64,000 bases of DNA from Seriola aureovittata (taxonomy: Eukaryota; Chordata; Actinopteri; Carangiformes; Carangidae), in NCBI RefSeq assembly GCF_021018895.1, contig NC_079369.1:10688194-10752193 (forward strand). Reading direction: 5' to 3'. The translations under genes and the position numbers were made by a program. Of the stretch, positions 21,950 through 34,591 are shown in pieces (the first letter of the stretch is position 1; every line of letters starts with the position of its first letter). Under the pieces are notes generated by a model. It was not told where the DNA came from. It saw only the letters and a program-made list of their open reading frames with translations, and did no database searches.

Positions 21950-22434
21950 TTAAAGCTGCATTGAGCGAAAAACTCCAAGCCTACAGCAGCAAAAGTGTGA
22001 TATACCTGTTGCCTTATTAAGTGTCTGTGGCTAATGTTTTAGCAAACAAGTGACACAGCAGTAGCAGAGAAGCATGGGCGTGCCAATTACAGTCCTTTTC
22101 TGGCCATCTGATGAATGTAAGTCTGATGTTCACTCTGTTTATGCCCATATTAGCCAACAAACTTGCTCTCTTTGGCTTGTTTGAAGTTTCACTTACTTTA
22201 CCAGCCACTTGTTAAATTAATCGCACCGCATTGCTGGAAGTAGCTAGCTAGGAACAGCTGCCCACAGTTTTATGTAATGTGTCAGTAAGAGCTGTTGGAT
22301 TTTGGTGAACCAAAACAACAATCCGGAAGTGCCTGAAAAATGTAGTGATCTGGGTGTTGATTCACAGAGAGATTAGCAGTAGTAGTCTTCTCTTTTTACA
22401 ATACTATCAAATGTATCGCTTAATGGAGCTTTAA
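21950..22434. mobile_element. MITE in the plpp2 3' flank
   Basis: The left end TTAAAGCTGCATTGAGCGA and right end TCGCTTAATGGAGCTTTAA are inverted, with 17 of 19 positions matching. Total 485 bp, no coding capacity. TTAA occurs at both outer ends and could be the target duplication or part of the termini. Superfamily not assigned. Similar termini are frequent in fish genomes. Confidence 0.6.
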
Positions 22435-24112
22435 TGTGTTTTGTATGTTTTTAATTTCCATATATAGAGTTTAATTTAGTCCATTGTTAGTGCACCTTAA
22501 GCTGGTTACACATTAGAAAAACTGCTGCAAATGATAACAAATTGTTGAAATGGAAGTCAGTTCACAGTAGTTGAGCTAATTTCTTTCCATATATCAAGGC
22601 TCACGGGCTAAAAATGTCAGCTGCAGGCCATCCCAAAGCTGCTTTGAAAGGAGATGTATATCAACCTGACCAACATTCCACACTATAAGCAGCATTCAGA
22701 GATAATCCTTTGATCTGCACTTAGCTCGCAATACATTCCTGCCACGTCGCCTAACTGCCACACATACAAAGGTCTGGGTATCCGAACAATACCAGTACAA
22801 ACAATAAGATGTTTTTTAAGTGACTATTCAGGTTTGTCCTTCCTCGTGACTCACTATTTATACCAAGCCTGATTCACTAGTAGCCTACTAGAGATGTCAT
22901 CTCCCAGCAGTTATTCTATCCTTTAGTGACCGCTGTGCTGTGTCACTGCCCAGGTCCAGACAAGTGTCTGACCTATCCATAATGAGTCAGATTCACCTTC
23001 AACACTAGTGATGCTTTTTTCAAAAATGTATAAATTTAATTGTGGAGTTTGTGATTGGTTCATGTTTCCCCTGTGTGTAATGGACTGCAGAAGTAGAAAC
23101 CATTGATGCAGATAACTTTAATTTCTGTTGGACTTCATGTGTCATACCACTACATAATACTATACCGCCAATCAAATATTAAGAAATTTGGCCTCTGTTT
23201 TTTGTTTGTTTTGTGTTTTGTTTATTGTTTTTTTCTGTTTTCTTTTCTTTTTTGTTTTTTTGTTTGTTTGTTTTCTGTCTTATTGTGTCTGTTTTTTTAT
23301 TTCTTAAATAATAGTAATCAAAGAAGGATGAGACAACCATTTTGAAAATGGTGTTTAATTTATTTTAAGTACAAGAAGTTCTGTATTAACTCTAATATGG
23401 TTGGAATTGCCAGCGCTGTTAAGGTTTTTGTGCAATCACCCCTGCTTGCCACTATGAGCCACAAATACTGTACTATGTACTATCTACTAATACTACGAGA
23501 CACGTTTCATGTTCTGTGAAGGATGTGTACATATATATATATACTTGTTTGTTTGTTTTTTCACTTGTAGGTAAGTTTTAATTTCACCTGTACAGTTTGC
23601 TTTGGCCTGTGCCTTCACAGACTGGTGCCTGTTTGAGTTGCCACACAAACGGATCCAATTCCAGGTCCAAACATAAGCCAGATGCCTTGGCAGGGCTTTT
23701 AAAGGGCTGTTGTAATGATAAAAGGTTACATACCCAACTGTGTTTTTGAAGCTAGTAAGCTCCATTCCCACTTCAAAGAGTAGTCTATGTTCCTTTTCCC
23801 CTTCCTGTGTTGATAGATGGGGTTAATTTGTGAATAAGGTCTCCTGTACAGTTCTTGTACAGCATGTAGACCCCTGGAGGACTGACAACAGATCAGATGG
23901 ACCTCAAACTTGATAGGGGGGAAGCAGGAAGAAAGAGAGAGAATCTCACCTGGTAGTGATTGTGAGGCCCTGGAGCAGAGCTGGGTCTAGGGAGAGGGTT
24001 AGGAGTAGGGGTGTGGGGATATTCCATGGTGAACCTTGGTCCCTGGGGACTTCTACACATTTAAAACACAGATTTACAACAAGAAACAGCTGGATCTGGT
24101 TACAATGAAGTG

Positions 24113-24138
24113 CCCCCCCCCCCCCCCCCCCCCCCCCC
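24113..24138. repeat. Poly(C) tract, 26 bases
   Basis: Uninterrupted C run. The complementary G run could form a G-quadruplex. Length in an assembly is unreliable. Confidence 0.95.
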
Positions 24139-24404
24139 GCTCCCTACATCTAAATCATCTGTGCATTACTGCAGCCAGACTAATCGCCCAAATGAGGATG
24201 AGGATGTAGAAACGTCATGGCACTTGATTCCCCTCTAGTTATGTGGAAACCAAGCTTCTCAGCTGGTAATGTGGCTCCATGTGTTTTCATGCTTTACTGG
24301 ATTAGTGCTTTAGAATGGGCACTGGTCACCTTGTAGTTATGGTTATTGTTGTGTTTGCTTTTGTTCATAGATTATATCTATAGTCTCTAAATCAGAGAAT
24401 TTTA

Positions 24405-24410
24405 AATAAA
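24405..24410 (+). terminator. plpp2: Candidate polyadenylation signal for plpp2
   Basis: AATAAA after an AT-rich stretch, the first canonical hexamer I noticed downstream of the stop codon that is followed by a T-rich region. Assignment to plpp2 is positional inference. Confidence 0.25.
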
Positions 24411-27400
24411 GATATAATCTGCATTCAGTTATATTGTTTTGTTTTAATATATATTCATTTAAATCACTGATTTTATGACAATCACAGTACGCCTTCTAAA
24501 CTGTTGATGCCAAGATTTTGAACCTTAATATATTTCATATCTACAGTACTTGATGGGTGGTGATGGTAAACACGTGTCTGCAAAAAGGAATTTTACTCCT
24601 TTTGGGTCACAGATAATGAAATCTTTGACATTAAATATAATAAACTACATTATTGCAGCAGCAAAATTTCAAGATGTTCTTGGCAAGCACACTGTAGTTG
24701 TGATTGCCAGCATTTTTTCATCGGAATGATTAAAAATTCTTCATCTAAGGTAAAAAGGTCGACACACTTCAAATGAGTTTTGTAACAGTGCGTGTATGGC
24801 ACCATTGGTTTCATGCCATAATCTTTGTGTGGAAATGGTATAATTCATAGTGGATCCACCACAATGGCACAAACCCGAGTACAGAAAAAAAAAAATAGAT
24901 GTTCTCACTCATCTCAAGTGCTGTTTTGCAATGCAAAAGGTTCTGGCTTTATTGGCCCGTTTTTAAGATATGCATCTTTGGAATTACTGCATCCACCCCA
25001 GTATACACACAAGTGAGTGGAATTTAGTTTGTGGTGATCAAAACATACAAAAATTCCTCAGTAAAATTACTTTCCAGAAACGGTGTCTGTGTTACTCTGG
25101 GTGATCCACAGAACACACACATTTTTCTCATATTTGGTTGTATTGACCCTTTAGTTTCTCCACTGTTATTTCTGCAGTTACAGTTTCCATATAAAAACAA
25201 AGTTCCCCAACATTTTCATTGTTTGTTTGCAAATGGCAAGTGACCCTGTTCTGTTTAATCTCTGTTAGAAAGAAGATGATGGTCAGGTAAAGCATGACAC
25301 ATCATTTAAAAAGGAAATCCTTTACTCAGTGGGTTTATCTCATTTGGATTTGAGGAGGTGATATTGTATGGCAATGAACAGATTCAGGAGGGATTCATCA
25401 AGGCTCCCATGCTGCCTCAGTGCATCCAGGATGGAGAATGGAGCGCTCCACAAAAATAAACACATATATTTTTGACAAAATAAACACTGGACCTACAGGG
25501 ACATTGGTAGATGTTTTGTTGGCAGCGGTATTGTAAACCACTGTCATCCCTCATTTAAAACAATATTACTCACTCGCATGTTGGGAAAGCTGTGTGTGCA
25601 TGGGACTATTTTTTTTTTAACATGGTATCAAAACAACTGGGAATGGAAAACATTAAGGTATTTTATTTACATGACTATTTAGCAATTTAGCTTCTTATTC
25701 AGGTCTTATTCAGATTTGCAATATGTGAGTTCACAGCTATGTCATTCATTTCTCCAGAGATGCTTTATACCCTTACTGAATATATTATCCATAAGGCCTT
25801 ATGGTAAATGTACCTTGTTACATTATGAGATGTGGTTTCTATGGTAACCACGACATTTGTGAACTTGCTAAACAGCATATCTGCATGTGGTTGTAAAAAG
25901 TAACACACTATCTATCTGAAAAGCATCACCCAACACATACATCAGATCTACTATCTGCCTGAGGGGTTAATGAGGCAGATGAAATAGATAGTACTCTACC
26001 TGCAGCAGATAGCTGGATTCCTATAGCTTTACTTTATTTTCATATCTGGACCTCAAATCAGCATGATATGAATCAAGGTGGAACTTTCGAATAACAATAT
26101 TATGAAATATTGTTGGATAGTAGTCTCTCATTGCATGAAAGGCTGCTGACAAAAGTGTCAACACAAACACAGCAAATAGATCCTCCCTTAGGGACCATCA
26201 CAAATCATGAATGGTCTGGTCCACAGGGATGGAATTCTGTGAATGACCGGGAGCCTGGTGAGAAGTGGCTCTTGAGATGAACGGTTTTGGGAAAACCTCA
26301 GCATTGGAAGCAGGAGAGCGTGACAGAAAAGGCACAGTCACCAGTATTTTTGATGCTGCGGTAGACGATTCTGGATGTTGTACACTCGACCGTTCAGCCC
26401 ACTTTGGTCAGTGTCCCTGTGGCCGACAGCCACATCATTTCAAGGTGGAATTTCAGGGACCAGAAACACTAGCGAAGAAAGAATATGGGACAGAGTTGCT
26501 GCACGAAATAATGGGATCTTTAATATCTCAACTTAGAAAAGTTGACGTTGGATCCTGAAACAATGAATATTTGTAACCTCTGGCACGTTCCAATTTTCTC
26601 CCCAATTCAGCACCCCTAATGTAGGATAGATGACTCCTTTGTTTTTTCCTTGGCCTTACTGTAATGTAGAATAAGAGAGTGCTTCACATAGGAAATTGCC
26701 CAATAATTGATTGAGATTAAATTGAATTTAGAATAAAGGTGGGTGTAGAGGAGACAGAAGAAAGAAAGGGGAATTAAGGCAAAGTGGTGTAAAATTTCAC
26801 AAAGACATGAAAGAGTGCTGAACTGGTTTACAGGATTAGAAGTGGATAAATGGGCGGCACAGACACGGTCTTGTTCTTCAACTTGTGTTAAGTTTAAATT
26901 TATTATTTTGTGGTCTCTGTCAAGCTGGAACTGTTTACATCCCATTTTCAGCGCTTGAAGGGGGAGACTGCCTCTGAGAAAGTCACTTGGTTCTCCATAG
27001 TCACACACCCACTGTACTGCTGCATAAAAGAAAAACTACTGGTGCTTCTGAGTTTCTGTAGGACATACTTGCACTGATTAAATAAAGGGGCAGGAGAATG
27101 TAAGTGGAATCACAGTTTGGTGATTTTACATGAGAGGCTGGGCTGAGTGGTCTGAAACCCACAGTGTAGCCATTTCTTCTGTGTTCATGTGATGATTTGA
27201 GTGAGGGAGAGAATCAAACACAGATGTGCACAGTGTCAGAGGCAGATTTCCTTCTGCATGAACTTTTATGACAGTAAAAGTCGCCCTGCGTACGTGCCAT
27301 GTATTTCAGAGTGTTTTGACAATTAACAGTACTCTGCAGATACTGATTCGGAGGTGTTACAGAGAGCAACTTCTCTTACTTTCTCATGCTGGAGGCCAGC

Positions 27401-28828
27401 GGAGACATTTTTAGCTTGGCGCTGTATTCTAGCAATTAAAATGCCTCCAGAAATGAGCAGCTAGTCTCTGTTGTTTTTCTCTTCCTATAATAGACAGCAG
27501 CTAGTCTTCCTGCTCCATAGCCAAAAGCATTGCTTCTGCAAAGAGGCATATTAATTAACCCCCTCTCTACTCCACACACAAACATGCACACACTCACACC
27601 TACCCGTATTACTAATGCAGGTTCATCAGCCAGTGTCACAGCCTTGTGTAATTTGAAATAATAGTATGAATATATTATTTTATAATTATGCCCAGAAGAC
27701 GCAAATGCAAGGAATAGTCTGCTTTAACCCTTATGTGCTGAGGGAATTGTTTTATGATCAGAGTTTTAGCATTTCTGCTATGAAGCGGTTCCTAGTGAGT
27801 GAGTCACATAGGCTGCATTTCAATAAGGCAGCTACTATTGATCTAACACATTTTAACAGTGCCATTTTGAGTTCTTTGTGAAGGTATACATGTTTATGTC
27901 ACAGTGTTGTCATACAGACTTTTACCATCTATAATTAATTCACAGAGAGCATTTATTTAACATTTAATTTTCTCCAGCCCACAAGTTTTTGCTTTTACAG
28001 TCACGGACTATAGAATGACCCTGCACCTGTGACTTATTTTAAAACGCCTCCTTTCACTTTCCACAGCAGCAGTTGGTTGGTCACAAATATACTGTCACCT
28101 CTTGAACTCAGCTGTGGGAGACGGAGATGGAGACAGTGGCCGATAAGGATGAGGAGTCTGGCCATTAGGATGATGACAACTGTAATTTGTCATCATCATA
28201 ATCCTCATCGTACCTGATAAGTCAATTAACATTGTACCCTTGAGATACATGTAGTGCTGCAGTGGTGGTTCCTCGGGGGCAACGTGGCCCGGCACATTGG
28301 AGGCTACTGGCTAATTCCCCAGGAGACAGAGACTGGATCTCTACTGTCTGATATGCTATAAAGTTGGACTTTATTAAGATCTTATTTATAGAAGAAGTTT
28401 CATCTCATTATAATGACCTTTTTTATTGTATTTGCAAATGTTTATTATTATCATATATCCTATATTATTATATATACTATTATCATCTTATTGTCTTATT
28501 TATATAGTTCACAAAAAGGTGTGCTCCATATTCAGGAGCTTGTTCTTTGTTACAGGTACAGTTCCATAACCATTAGTTACAAGTAAGGTCATCTTAGCTT
28601 CACCATAGTGATGACTACAAATAGTTAAATTCTGATCAAATGATTCATTTGCATTGCACGTGTTGAGCCCATAAGGAAAATGTCTAATGTCGAGTTGTGC
28701 CCAGATGAGCTCCTCCTGATCATTTATGGACAATCACTGCGGCCTTCATGAAGACTCCACTACAGGCTCAGGACACGATGTAAGATTTGCATCTCCTTGC
28801 TGTCCCGGGAGAACATGGTCATCTCGGA

Positions 28829-28850
28829 GGAGGAGGAGGAGGAGGAGGTT
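28829..28850. repeat. (GGA)n short tandem repeat
   Basis: About seven GAG/GGA units in an otherwise unique intergenic stretch. Confidence 0.8.
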
Positions 28851-29029
28851 GTTGGGGAGGAAAGGACATTATCTCTGTTCATCACAGACACCACCTGAGC
28901 TCTGACCAGGATAAGTGACTCAAAACAAGGTTCCTGAGGGAAATATGTAAGTAAACAGATTCTATTGCTGACTGTATGATGAGGTTTTATGTGATGAGTT
29001 ATCTAGATTGGATTTTAATTTATGTTTTT

Positions 29030-29115
29030 GGCATTTAGCTAATGCTCTTATCCGGAGCATGACAACAATCTGAGCACAGTTACATGTTGCAGCAAATGGC
29101 TATGGCTATGATTTT
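29030..29115 (+). repeat. Possible fragment of a common fish repeat
   Basis: GCATTTAGCTAATGCTCTTATCCGGAGC resembles, in two overlapping parts, a motif (TTTAGC...GCTCTTATCC-x-GAGC) seen repeatedly in fish genomes. The rest is too diverged to bound or classify. Confidence 0.3.
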
Positions 29116-29668
29116 TAACCGCTAGGTAGGCCGCATTACCATCAATCATCTCGATCACGACTGTTGCAATTTTGTATCATCTCTATCAATTTCTATATTC
29201 AATTTCCCAGAGATTAATTTTTCTAGAGTTGTAACCCAGGAATGTCTTCACAGTCCATGTATTTGCAGACATTTCACTCACTGGCAATGACCAACTGGAA
29301 AGAAAGAAGTAGTGAGGAAAAGGTAGTGAGGCAGGAGAAGCTTTTGGCTGTAGTACAGGTGGTCGTAAACAGTCTGAGGAGGTATCTAAAGCTCTCTAGT
29401 CTCCAGCTCCCAGTCTCCAGTCTCCTGGCCTTTGCATGTTGTCTTGGACAGCAGTTCTGTGCCCTGGGGCCCGGCTGTAGGGGCCTCGCTGGATAATGGC
29501 ACATTTCTTTCACACAGCCTTGAGAGAGAGACTCAGAGAGAGAGTAGAGGCAGCTTATCTGGCTGCTAGCCATCCTCACCACCACCACCAGTGACCCTGA
29601 TGAGGGATTTATATATTTATATATTCACACACACCATTCCTCTCACCTCGACCAGGGGCTTAATGTCG

Positions 29669-29703
<35 letters not shown>
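29669..29703. repeat. Poly(C) tract, 35 bases
   Basis: The longest homopolymer in the window, intergenic. G-quadruplex-capable on the - strand and likely to be mis-sized by sequencing. Confidence 0.95.
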
Positions 29704-32058
29704 TTGTCCCTGCAAGTCATGCAAAACATTATAGCTTTATGGGCGAGGGGAAAACGTGTCCTGCTGTGTAGCGACACAGAGAGGTAAACAGACCTCGGGT
29801 AAGTCACTAGAGGCCATGTGTGACAGGGCCTCCATTGGGAAACAGCCCAAGCTCCTGCTTGGGGCTGGAATGATGTCATACCAAAGGGAACAACACCTTG
29901 TAGTCAAGGTCACATGGATGAATTCAGGCTGTGGTTATTAATGCACATGAGCGCTAATCAGGAAAGGTGGAGTTTTGTTTCTCTGTCGTATGTTTGCACA
30001 AGAAAAATGACATGTTAATGTACAGTGGCACAGTGTAAAGCACTCATGCATGGAGTTGTGCAGAGACCGTCCATCTCATCAGCCAAGGATGATATGTGTC
30101 TCTCGCACAGCTAAGTTTGAGTATAGACATTTTTATGCTGTTGTTCTGTTATGTTTAAATCTCCAGGTTTAGATTGCAGAGAGTTGTGTATTATCTTATG
30201 GGGCCAGAGAAGAGATACAGGCCTAGCATAACATGCGTGTGTTGATTTAACTCATCGGCAGGTTGAACACATATGATTCACACCCTCCAACTCAGCATTT
30301 CTTCAGTGTAGGGATGATAATTCACAAATACCAACATATTTTCTTGAATGACACTTTAACTACATTTTTGAGGAGCCCAAACTAAATGGCCAGACTAGTT
30401 ACTAAATCAGCAAACACTGACCCCCAGTGTGGTACCAGGGTGTTGTGTCATTCTGAACTTGTCATTTAACACTCCTGTTTACATTACTACTCGAAATGTG
30501 GTCTTGTGATAATATAGTTTTATGGTGATAGTAAATCCCTGTAACTCCCCAAGATATGAGTTCAGGCCTCTAAATTTTGTTTCTGCTGAATATGCTACAT
30601 GGACTCTCCTAAGCACTACAGTAAATATTATTAAAGCAGAATAAGGACTCTGTCTACAAAAGCATCTGACATCTGACACTTGGAAAGGATCATCATGTGT
30701 ACTTTAAATCATATTAAATCATTTTTTTTCTTCTTTAGATAGTTAATAATTGTTCTTTAATCTTAACAATAATGGGATAAAAATCGACTTTTCTCTTGTT
30801 ACTGTAGATGTTGCCCATGTGGCTGCAGCAGAGAGAGAAGGACCTCAAGGGGAAGTGGGAGGCCTGGGTCCGCTCAACAGCCAGCTGGCCTCCCCTGGAA
30901 AATACAAGATGCCTTCCTGTGCCAGAAATTTGCAGAGCGAGAGGGAGTAGTGAATGAAAGAAGGGAAAATGTTAGTGTAGATGCTGCCAGCCAAGAAAGA
31001 GAAGGAGAAGATGGTTCATATTCCTAAACTTCAACAATTTTCAGAGAGGGGAAAGTGCTGGCAAGAAAGAACTGGATGAGGAAATGGATCGCCATGAGGT
31101 AGACATTAAGGTCTCAAAGGTATTGGACTGCAGTATCATTGAAAAGTCCTTAATTTGAGTTTATGTTGCAGCACTTAGGAAGTATTTTTTTTAAAAACAG
31201 GATTTTTAGATGGTAAAATACAGGAAGTTCTCCCTTAGTTACAGAAATTGGGAGCCACACTTTCACCAACTAGAGCATTTCCACCGGTGGAAAGTCACCA
31301 AGTATGTTTACACAACTACTGTACAGTACAATTTTTAGGGACTTATACTTAACTCGAGTTTTCAGTTTTATGCTAATGTGGCTGTTCAATGAAACAACAG
31401 CTACACATCATCAAAATGTTCGAAATGTTTCACTTTTCAACCAAATTGTTTCTGGTTTCACCTAGATGTCTTCACCTCTTTGGACCTCACTGGGATGCTT
31501 CCTACTATTAACATGAACAACAAACCTTACAAGCTATTATATTTGTATTATTATTAACATTAACATTAACAGTAGAGGAGTGCTCCATCTGACACCTTAT
31601 ATAAGATATGCACACAATCACACAGGTTTTCTATAAGTTACAAATCTTTTATTGATTACAAGAAGTCATATGAATATATTATGTACATATTTATAACTTT
31701 GAGAAACAATGTAATTACTTTTAGGCATCTGATACATCCTAACAATCGCATTGTTGGTAAATTAGGCAATCATGCAGATGTTTAAATAGGCGTAATTGTA
31801 TATTGAGTTGAACAAACTTCATTTTAAACCAGGTTGGCTGATAAGAAACATTTCTTAAAAAAGAAAAAAAGGTGACTTTGAATTATTATTTTTTTGAATG
31901 TCACCAATAAAAAAATTAAGGATGTAAAAAAAGTCAACCCTTTATTGTATAATAAATGTTTGTGTGTGTGAAAATATTAGAGTCTGACTGGATGGTATAG
32001 GATCAGTTTTTGAATTCCTCCGTAAAAAGTCTATGAAACCCTGATTTGCCACATTTAA

Positions 32059-32066
32059 CACACGCG

Positions 32067-32110
<44 letters not shown>

Positions 32111-32132
32111 TACACACGCGCGCGCGCGCACA
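32059..32132. repeat. (CG)n-(CA)n-(CG)n alternating block
   Basis: CACGCGCGCGCGCG, then (CA)n with two TATACA-type interruptions, then CACGCGCGCGCGCG and CACA. Nearly pure purine-pyrimidine alternation with CG runs at both ends: a strong Z-DNA-type sequence. The two CG ends are self-complementary and could also pair with each other. Confidence 0.9.
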
Positions 32133-32635
32133 AATTATTGAATCTTTGAATATGCACCCTGTGTAATTCCTGATAGCCATTTCTGTGTTGACTAACAGCT
32201 GGAGATTTACAGATGACAGTGCAGTGACACCATGTGGTACCAATGTGTATTTGCTGCCTGAAAATGGCGGCTACAGCATTTCGGCGTAGAACGACGTTTC
32301 TTTCACTTTCTGTAGGAAGTTTTCAACATCTCACAACGAGCTGACAGCGAACCACTATGGATGATCCGTAGTTGCTTACGCGTGGACAGTCAGTTTGATA
32401 TCTCTTCCCCTTCTGATTGTGTCTGGACATGTGGAGCAGCAGGTAACTTCCTCCTGAAAAACAGGTTGTTCCGAGACTGAAAATAACACAAACACCTATT
32501 CGCCCCCACGGAGTCTATTTAACTTAATCAGCCATACATTGTTGACTGATTAATTAAAGTGCAGTCTTGTGCCCTGGAATGACACGTGGACTACCAACCT
32601 TATTCAGTTTGATTTAGCGGCAATACTTCTGCTGA

Positions 32636-32649
32636 ACAGCAGGGGGCAG
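32636..32649 (+). promoter_or_regulatory. CTCF-like site
   Basis: ACAGCAGGGGGCAG matches the CTCF core CCASYAGRKGGCRS at 13 of 14 positions. It lies in the plpp2-tle2 interval. Motif only. Confidence 0.35.
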
Positions 32650-34001
32650 TATAATGCAGTGTTCCAGCTTTTTGACTGTAAGTCTGCAGGTACTTCCCCC
32701 AAGGGACTGTGCAACAACGCAGAATTTGCCTTTGTATATGGGGGTTTATATGGAAGGCAGATATCACTATATTGAACCGTTAAATGTCAACTGTTTAATA
32801 CTTATATCCAACAACAACAGTGTAGTGATTCCAATGTTTTAACAGCTGACTGTTTTCTCTGTACAGTTTTTAATTAGTTATATCCCAAAGTTCTGCATAT
32901 TAATTTTAAAGAAAGGTACTCCTAATATTCCTAGTGTTTTGTCAACCATAAAAGTGTTATCTACTAACTTTTGTTAAATTATGTTATTATTGCTATTTAA
33001 TAAGAGAAGTTATACCTTTTTAATGATGATGGGCCTCATTCTGGAGCCAAACTCTGCAAACACCCAACAGGTCGTTTCACTCCCTACTACATCCCTTGTC
33101 CTCCTTTGCACGGAAAATTAATTTATATGTTCTCCTTCCTATTTCAAGTGCTTAAACACACAAATTAACACCTGACCCGCTCTCTCCAGCTTGCCAGCAC
33201 TCATGTAAAGTGGAAACCTGTGGCAACGACTGCACACTTTTTGCAAGAGTGTATCACTCTGCTGTGTGAGATGAGTGACGGCACATGCGAAGTGCTGTCA
33301 GTAGCATTTGCAAGTCAATGCTCAGATTTAACCGCTTCACTCTCCACTCCACGCGGATCAACTGTCTGAATTCAAAATCAACCTCTGAAAAGATGCTGTT
33401 TTCTCACTTGGCCCTTTAAAAGAAGCAGCACAATATGAGAATATGGACCATCGCATTGACCTTGTCTAGGAATTCGACTGGCACACGAGAAATTATCTCT
33501 TTGCAACAAGATACTATAAGGATACTCCAGTTTCTAAAAGGTCTCTTGCTTCATCATTCCCTCTGTAAGCATGCAGTGCAATTATGGATTTCCTGGCCAA
33601 ATTGTGCAACCTAGTACATTCACAGATATTTGGAAAGTCAAAAGGAGATCTTATTCCAGTTCACTGCAAAGAAATACAAATCACTCCATTGTTCTGTGTC
33701 GTGAAGAAAAAAAAAATCCAGTGAAAAGAAGAGGTGTACATTCCCTCTCCCTGAGGTTAGAAACAGGCTATGATGAAAGCAGTGTCCTATTTACAAAAAG
33801 AAAGAACTATTTAGCAAAAATATCATAGCAGTAGGTAATTCCCAGTATTGATCTCTTCAGTGTTGTGTTATGTGGTCCAAAGACTGGGGGAGACTTTTGA
33901 GTGGAGAAACAATGTTACAGCACAGCACTGGAATTCCTGAGTTCCCACATACACATGCCTGCGGGCGTAAATGTGTCAGCGTCTGTTTTATGTGTGCATA
34001 C

Positions 34002-34061
34002 GTGTGTGTGTGTGTGTGTCACAGAGGGTATTTATTTGTATCTGCCTGCAAGGAAGTGAGG

Positions 34062-34100
<39 letters not shown>
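34002..34100. repeat. Two (GT)n microsatellites
   Basis: (GT)9 at 34002-34019 and a longer run at 34064-34100. The second directly abuts the telomere-like element that starts at 34106. Confidence 0.9.
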
Positions 34101-34102
<2 letters not shown>

Positions 34103-34105
34103 GTG

Positions 34106-34271
34106 CTTTGTGGGGACCAAAATGCTGGACACTACATCTTTAAAGGGCTGTTTGATTGTTTTTTGAAGGAGTTAAGACTTGGTTTAAGGGTTAGGGCTAG
34201 AGTTAGGTTTAGGTTTAGGTTAGGGTAAGGGGCTAGGGAATGCATTATGTCAATAACGGGTCCCCACAAAG
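34106..34271 (-). repeat. Telomere-like fish interspersed element, copy 1
   Basis: The ends CTTTGTGGGGACC and GGTCCCCACAAAG are perfect inverted repeats. The inside contains degenerate TTAGGG/TTTAGG words (34174-34240) and, on the - strand, ATTGACATAATGCATTCCC. It is related to the copy at 57355-57560 and has the (GT)n tract on its left. The strand is given to match the + copy. Confidence 0.7.
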
Positions 34272-34506
34272 ACAGCTACACAAACTTCTGTGTATTTGTG
34301 TGTGTGTTTGACTACATGTGTGCGTGTGCATGTGAGCATAGCTGCTGCTGATGTGGGTCATTACCCCTTCTTTCCCCCAGGGGCCATGCAGCAGGAGAGG
34401 ACAGAAGGGGAGGGAATGGATGGAGGGTTGGGGGAAAAAGTGGGGTGGGGGGTGGCGGGGATGGGAAAAATGGAGGGAGTGTGAGGAGGAGGGAGGGGTT
34501 GACATG

Positions 34507-34508
<2 letters not shown>

Positions 34509-34576
<68 letters not shown>

Positions 34577-34591
34577 ATGTGTGTGTGTGTT
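34509..34591. repeat. (GT)n microsatellite
   Basis: About 33 GT units, one GGAT interruption, then about seven more units. It generates spurious His-Thr and Cys-Val frames on both strands. Confidence 0.95.

Larger units (their letters stand above)
21444..24410 (+). other. plpp2: plpp2 3' UTR and downstream flank
   Basis: Contains a 14-bp hairpin (21657-21689), a MITE (21950-22434), a T-rich stretch (23190-23310) and poly(C) (24113-24138). The first AATAAA that would fit a polyadenylation signal is at 24405-24410, which would give a 3' UTR of about 3 kb. Usage cannot be judged, and an earlier noncanonical signal is possible. Confidence 0.4.

Noticed and set aside
26265..26558. 97-codon + frame containing DAAVDDSGCCTL, faintly like an Ig-domain DxxxDDSGxYxC motif
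   Set aside because: No flanking Ig strands, no splice sites in phase and no second exon; the short match is probably chance.
26616..27008. 130-codon - strand frame
   Set aside because: No recognisable family, ordinary composition for intergenic AT-rich DNA and no supporting exon.
30808..30950. + strand frame MLPMWLQQREKDLKGKWEAW and on, after an ACTGTAG acceptor-like site
   Set aside because: The composition looks protein-like, but no donor in phase, no partner exon and no recognised homology; not strong enough to list as a gene.
34174..34240. True interstitial telomere or chromosome end
   Set aside because: The TTAGGG-like words are degenerate and enclosed by inverted GGGGACC ends, and a related copy occurs at 57355; a dispersed repeat fits better.
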